A stretch of DNA of 16,345 nt. It comes from Thermoproteota archaeon (GTDB taxonomy: Archaea > Thermoproteota > Methanomethylicia > Nezhaarchaeales > WYZ-LMO8). The DNA lies in contig JAAOZJ010000088.1 of assembly GCA_011605835.1 (NCBI GenBank), forward strand, positions 1-16,345, written 5' to 3'. Below are positions 13,542-16,345 of the stretch, piece after piece (within the stretch, counting starts at the first letter, position 1; every line of letters begins with the position of its first letter). The translations under genes and the position numbers were made by a program. The notes under the pieces are model-generated. The model searched no databases. It worked only from the letters and a program-made list of their open reading frames with translations, and was not told where the DNA came from.

Positions 13542-14715
13542 CTCTCGACTTGGCGAGGTACGTCTGTAGTCCCCACAACTCTATGAACCCTTTGGCGAGC
13601 TTCTGGTCGAACTTGCTCCACTCTTCGTAGGTTGCCAAGTCCAGTTCGTAGAGCGAGCGAGGGGACCTCCTCCCCACGACCATCACGTTGCCCTTGTAAA
13701 GCTTCAGCCTAACTTCGCCTTCGACCCTCTCTTGTGTCTTGTCGATGAACGCGTCAAGGCCCTCGCGCAGAGGGTCGCACCACAAGCCCTCGTACACCAA
13801 CCTGCTCCACTTGTCGTCGACCACCGACTTGAACTCCAGCTCGTGCTTCGTGAGGGTCATCTTCTCCAAATCCTTGTGGGCTTCGATTATGCACACGGCC
13901 GCCGGGGCCTCGTAAACCTCCCTGCTCTTTATCCCCACGACGCGGTCCTCTATGTGGTCTATCCTGCCGACTCCATGTCGCCCGGCCAGCTTGTTCAGCT
14001 CCATTATCAGGTCCTTTAGCTTCATCTCGACGCCGTTGAGCATCGTGGGCAATCCGTTCTCGAACGTCAGGGTCACGTAGGCGGGCTCGTCGGGCGCTTT
14101 GAGCGGGTTGACGGTCCACTCGAAGGCGTCTTCGGGGGGCTCAGCGTAGGGGTCATCGAGGGGGCCGCACTCAATCGACCTCCCCCACAGATTTTGATCG
14201 ATGCTGTAGGGCTTGTCCTTTACCGGGATGGGGATCCCCCTCTTCCTCGCGTACTCCATTTCCCTGTCCCTAGTCAGCTCCCACTCCCGAACGGGCGCTA
14301 TGATCTTCAGATGAGGGGCCAAGGCCTTGACGGTGACTTCTATCCTGACTTGGTCGTTGCCCTTGCCAGTACAGCCGTGCGCTACGGCGTCGGCCCCCTC
14401 CTTCAAAGCCACTTCAACGAGCTTCTCGGCTATTAGGGGCCTAGAGAGGGCGCTGTGAAGGGGGTACTTGCCTTGGTACAGGGCGTTCGCCTTTATGGCA
14501 CGTGCAACGAACCTGTCCACGAACTCCTCCACGGCGTTTATGGAGTAGTGCCTACGAGCCCCGAGGACCTTGGCCTTCTCCTCTATGGCCTTGAGGTCCT
14601 CCATCTGCCCCACGTCTAGGGTCACCGTTACGACCTCGGCATCGTACTTCTCTTGGAGCCACTTGATGGCGACTGAGGTGTCTAACCCCCCTGAGTACGC
14701 CAGCACGACTTTCAT
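13489..14715 (-). CDS. argG: Argininosuccinate synthase
   Basis: Joins citrulline and aspartate with ATP to form argininosuccinate. The N-terminal PP-loop AYSGGLDTSVAIKWL (6-20) binds ATP, HGCTGKGNDQVR (113-124) lines the citrulline and ATP site, and IDQNLWGRSIECGPL is a family signature. The 408 residues fit the usual size; the last 20 are Gly/Lys/Arg-rich and lie in the region overlapping argH. The ATG at 14715 is the first gene after a strong TATA box, so argG heads the whole minus-strand arginine/lysine cluster. Citrulline must come from an ornithine carbamoyltransferase encoded elsewhere. Confidence 0.97.
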   Translation of the reverse strand: MKVVLAYSGGLDTSVAIKWLQEKYDAEVVTVTLDVGQMEDLKAIEEKAKVLGARRHYSINAVEEFVDRFVARAIKANALYQGKYPLHSALSRPLIAEKLVEVALKEGADAVAHGCTGKGNDQVRIEVTVKALAPHLKIIAPVREWELTRDREMEYARKRGIPIPVKDKPYSIDQNLWGRSIECGPLDDPYAEPPEDAFEWTVNPLKAPDEPAYVTLTFENGLPTMLNGVEMKLKDLIMELNKLAGRHGVGRIDHIEDRVVGIKSREVYEAPAAVCIIEAHKDLEKMTLTKHELEFKSVVDDKWSRLVYEGLWCDPLREGLDAFIDKTQERVEGEVRLKLYKGNVMVVGRRSPRSLYELDLATYEEWSKFDQKLAKGFIELWGLQTYLAKSRGGRAEPDVGGKAQRSKR

Positions 14716-14760
14716 GGTTCCTCTACTCTCAAGCGGAGATAGGGAGAAGCTTACAAGACG

Positions 14761-14771
14761 ACTTATATAAA
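14761..14771 (-). promoter_or_regulatory. Strong TATA box heading the argG-to-lysX cluster
   Basis: The minus strand reads GAAGAAACGTTTATATAAGT, with a purine-rich BRE directly before TTTATATAA. Predicted transcription start is near 14739, with a leader of about 24 nt to argG. It is the best TATA element in the window. Confidence 0.7.
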
Positions 14772-14848
14772 CGTTTCTTCCCTTTAAAGAATCCTCAGCT
14801 TTAAACGAGATAGCAGTTAAGAGTCCTTAAAGCATTGGACAAGAAAAC

Positions 14849-14856
14849 GTTTAAGA
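14849..14856 (+). promoter_or_regulatory. TATA-like element of cutA
   Basis: GAAAACGTTTAAGA contains a BRE-like purine run followed by GTTTAAGA. It predicts a start near 14880, 8 nt before the cutA ATG, so the mRNA would be nearly leaderless, consistent with the lack of a Shine-Dalgarno site. Other AT-rich candidates at 14799-14806 and 14825-14832 are further away. Confidence 0.4.
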
Positions 14857-14874
14857 TGGTCGACAGCAGGCTAG

Positions 14875-14889
14875 ATCTCGATGCGAGAT
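14875..14889 (+). repeat. Short inverted repeat ATCTCG-ATG-CGAGAT at the cutA start
   Basis: Perfect 6-bp arms around a 3-nt loop end inside the cutA ATG (14888-14890) and lie on the predicted transcription start. As DNA it could be an operator; as RNA the hairpin would partly hide the start codon. The loop ATG is out of frame with cutA and opens only a short frame. Confidence 0.45.
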
Positions 14890-15211
14890 GAAAGGTTGCC
14901 ACGTGGTGGTCTTAATCACGTTCCCCTCGAGAGAGGAGGCGTACAAGGTCTCGAGGAAGCTGGTCGAGGAGAAGCTGGCCGCTTGCGTAAACGTCGTGGA
15001 CAAGGTCCGCTCCTTCTTCGTATTCCAAGGGAAGTTCGAGGAGTGTGACGAGGCCTTGGCGGTGATAAAGACTAAACTCGAAGCCCTTCAACGTCTCATA
15101 GAAGTTGTCAGGTCCATGCACTCCTACAGCGTTCCGGAGATAATAGCGATACCGATCATAGCCGGCCACGACGACTACCTCAGGTGGATCGACGAGAGCG
15201 TGAAGGTGTGA
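14888..15211 (+). CDS. cutA: CutA1 family divalent-ion tolerance protein
   Basis: A small trimeric ferredoxin-like-fold protein found across all domains of life. The conserved blocks are VLITFPSREEAYKVSRKLVEEKLAACVNVV (8-37, including the hallmark EKLAACVN), an FxGK segment (47-50) and HSYSVPEIIAIPI (78-90). The 107 residues match the family. CutA was first linked to copper tolerance, but its biochemical role is unsettled and ligand-sensing has been proposed, so no specific activity is claimed. The ATG at 14888 matches family N-termini and no Shine-Dalgarno precedes it. It is divergent from argG and 4 nt upstream of a HAD phosphatase gene, with which it is probably cotranscribed. Confidence 0.95.
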   Translation: MKGCHVVVLITFPSREEAYKVSRKLVEEKLAACVNVVDKVRSFFVFQGKFEECDEALAVIKTKLEALQRLIEVVRSMHSYSVPEIIAIPIIAGHDDYLRWIDESVKV

Positions 15212-15215
15212 ACGA

Positions 15216-15989
15216 TTGCCGATCAAGGGGCTGGTAATAGACCTAGACGGTAGCGTGTACGTAGGGGATAAACCGATAAGCGGCGTCCCCGAGGCCCTCG
15301 AGGAGCTGAGGTCCAAGGGCATAAAGCTGCTCTTCTTGACAAATAACGCGACCAAGACCCCTCAAGAGTACGTTAAAAAGCTCGAGGGCATGGGGATCAG
15401 GGCCTCGATCGAGGAGGTCCTGACCTCGAGTGTGATAGCGGCCTCCTACATCAAGAGGGTTTACGGGCCCTCGAGGATCTTCGTGGTGGGTACTAAGGCC
15501 CTCGAGGAGGTCTTGAGGTCCCACGGCCATGAGATCGTCGCCTTCGACTCCGACGTGGTGGTAGCAGGGCTGGACTTCAACTTCGACTATCAGAAGCTCG
15601 CGAGGGCCTCGAGGGAGATAAGGCGAGGCGCCAAGTTCGTGGCCACTAACATCGATGCGACCATACCGCTAGAGGACGGCGTCATGCCCGGCGCTGGCTC
15701 GATAGTCAAGGCCATAGAGATAGCCTCAGGCGTGAGGCCGCTGGTCGTGGGGAAGCCCTCGAGGATAGCCATGAGGGAAGCCCTCATGCGCTTGGGGCTT
15801 AGGCCCTCTGAGGTCCTGGTCGTGGGGGACAGGCCCGAGACCGACGTCAAGATGGGCAAGAGGTTCGGTTGTATAACGGCGCTGGTGCTGACAGGCGTCG
15901 TCAAAGAGGCGGCCTTGAAAGGCCTTCCAGAGACCCTCAGACCCCACTTCGTACTTAAGAGCCTAGCAGAGGTCCCAAGACTAATCTAA
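15216..15989 (+). CDS. HAD superfamily phosphatase, subfamily IIA (NagD/4-nitrophenylphosphatase-like)
   Basis: All four HAD motifs are present: motif I DLDGSVYVG with nucleophile D9 and general acid D11, motif II LTNNAT (41-46), motif III K180 in VVGKPSR, and motif IV VGDRPETDV with D205 and D210. The spacing between motifs II and III, about 130 residues, fits the large C2-type cap of the IIA subfamily, which includes NagD, phosphoglycolate phosphatases and archaeal 4-nitrophenylphosphatases. It is expected to dephosphorylate a small cytoplasmic metabolite with Mg2+; the substrate is not evident. Start is TTG at 15216-15218, 4 nt after the cutA stop, with AAGGTG inside cutA 7 nt upstream. 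Length 257 is normal. The coupling to cutA may reflect only compact packing. Confidence 0.93.
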   Translation: MPIKGLVIDLDGSVYVGDKPISGVPEALEELRSKGIKLLFLTNNATKTPQEYVKKLEGMGIRASIEEVLTSSVIAASYIKRVYGPSRIFVVGTKALEEVLRSHGHEIVAFDSDVVVAGLDFNFDYQKLARASREIRRGAKFVATNIDATIPLEDGVMPGAGSIVKAIEIASGVRPLVVGKPSRIAMREALMRLGLRPSEVLVVGDRPETDVKMGKRFGCITALVLTGVVKEAALKGLPETLRPHFVLKSLAEVPRLI

Positions 15990-16033
15990 AATAATCAGGA
16001 ACAAGAATAAGAATGATCAGTGAAACCACGAAT

Positions 16034-16345
16034 CTATTGCTCTCTCTTCTTAGGCGTGCTCACGCCTACCTCATAGACGTAGATCTTGTGGTCGCACCAG
16101 TAGTCCCTCACGCTCTCGACGCGAATTGGCCTCCAGCCGGGGACTTCGAAGTCGTGTGACACGACCCTAGTGCCCACCCTCAGTTCCCTCTCGAGCTTGG
16201 GCCTCAGCTTTTCATTGACGGTGGTCAATAGGTACAGCGTCACAACGCTCGCCTCACTTATGTTTACTTGGAAGAAGTCCCCGTTTATGACCCTGACCCT
16301 TCCTTCGAGGCCGTCGAGCTTGACCCTCCTCACGATCTGCTCGTA
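16034..16345 (-). CDS. aKMT-like SAM-dependent protein-lysine methyltransferase, C-terminal part (5' end outside window)
   Basis: The frame is open to the right edge, adding YEQI before the first in-window GTG at 16333, so the gene is truncated by the window. The visible 103 residues closely follow the second half of the crenarchaeal chromatin lysine methyltransferase aKMT of Sulfolobus: GDFFQVNISEASVVTLYLLT, VNEKLRPKLERELRVGTRVV and SHDFEVPGW are near matches by recall. The missing part (about 60 residues) would hold the SAM-binding glycine motif. By analogy the enzyme methylates lysines of chromatin proteins such as Cren7 and is broad in substrate. The C-terminal tail STPKKREQ is basic. It is convergent to the HAD phosphatase gene, with 44 nt between stops and no clear terminator. 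Confidence 0.85.
   Translation of the reverse strand, partial: YEQIVRRVKLDGLEGRVRVINGDFFQVNISEASVVTLYLLTTVNEKLRPKLERELRVGTRVVSHDFEVPGWRPIRVESVRDYWCDHKIYVYEVGVSTPKKREQ

Noticed and set aside
14881..14890. ATG at 14881 just before cutA as an upstream ORF
   Set aside because: It is out of frame with cutA and opens a frame without family resemblance that reads through conserved cutA codons; most likely incidental.
15990..16033. Possible C/D box small RNA in the 44-nt gap between the HAD phosphatase and methyltransferase genes
   Set aside because: CTGA/TGATCA-like pieces occur, but no RTGATGA box C with correctly spaced boxes was found on either strand.
1..16345. Mobile element, CRISPR array or defence system
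   Set aside because: No direct-repeat array, transposase, integrase, Cas, restriction or toxin-antitoxin signature was seen; gene content is housekeeping metabolism, RNA processing and DNA repair.

Overview
The window looks like a piece of a hyperthermophilic Thermoproteota (crenarchaeal) chromosome, of Desulfurococcales/Ignicoccus-like character. That placement is an inference from gene content: I recognise an aKMT-type chromatin lysine methyltransferase, a LysW carrier system with separate LysX and ArgX ligases, archaeal TATA boxes, Shine-Dalgarno sites matching GGAGGTGA, frequent TTG/GTG starts, and very tight gene packing with 1-14 bp overlaps. No rRNA, tRNA, CRISPR array, insertion sequence or prophage gene was seen. 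No gene-free stretch exceeds about 180 bases.

Left part (1-5473). The 3' end of a left-handed beta-helix sugar-1-phosphate nucleotidyltransferase/acyltransferase runs in from outside. Convergent to it is a translationally coupled pair, a radical SAM enzyme and an 87-residue basic protein of unknown function. Divergent from that pair is an OGG1-like DNA glycosylase carrying a C-terminal Fe-S cysteine motif and an extra cysteine-rich insertion. Then come a flavin reductase-like protein (minus), a stand-alone tRNA-binding OB-fold protein (plus) and the tRNA-splicing RNA ligase RtcB (plus). The rtcB Shine-Dalgarno site can pair with an upstream CACCTC.

Central part (5479-14715, all minus strand). 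Ten tightly spaced genes appear to form one arginine/lysine biosynthesis supercluster, in transcription order argG, argH, argX, lysY, lysZ, lysJ, lysK, lysM (Lrp/AsnC regulator), lysW (56-residue carrier) and lysX. LysW holds the amino group of the substrate on its C-terminal Glu. LysX (alpha-aminoadipate) and ArgX (glutamate) are the entry ligases. LysZ, LysY, LysJ and LysK are shared and yield lysine or ornithine; ArgG and ArgH finish arginine. ArgF/OTC and the enzymes that make alpha-aminoadipate are not in the window. A strong TATA box precedes argG. A second precedes lysW and is followed by a perfect 8-6-8 inverted repeat placed like a repressor operator.

Right part (14716-16345). A divergent promoter region separates argG from cutA; it contains two copies of the palindrome AAACGTTT, each touching a TATA element. 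cutA is followed 4 nt later by a HAD-IIA phosphatase. Convergent to these is the 3' end of an aKMT-like methyltransferase gene that leaves the window.

The most useful leads are the merged two-ligase LysW cluster with its candidate operators, the unusual OGG-type glycosylase, the uncharacterised radical SAM/small-protein pair, and the possible Shine-Dalgarno-masking leader of rtcB.
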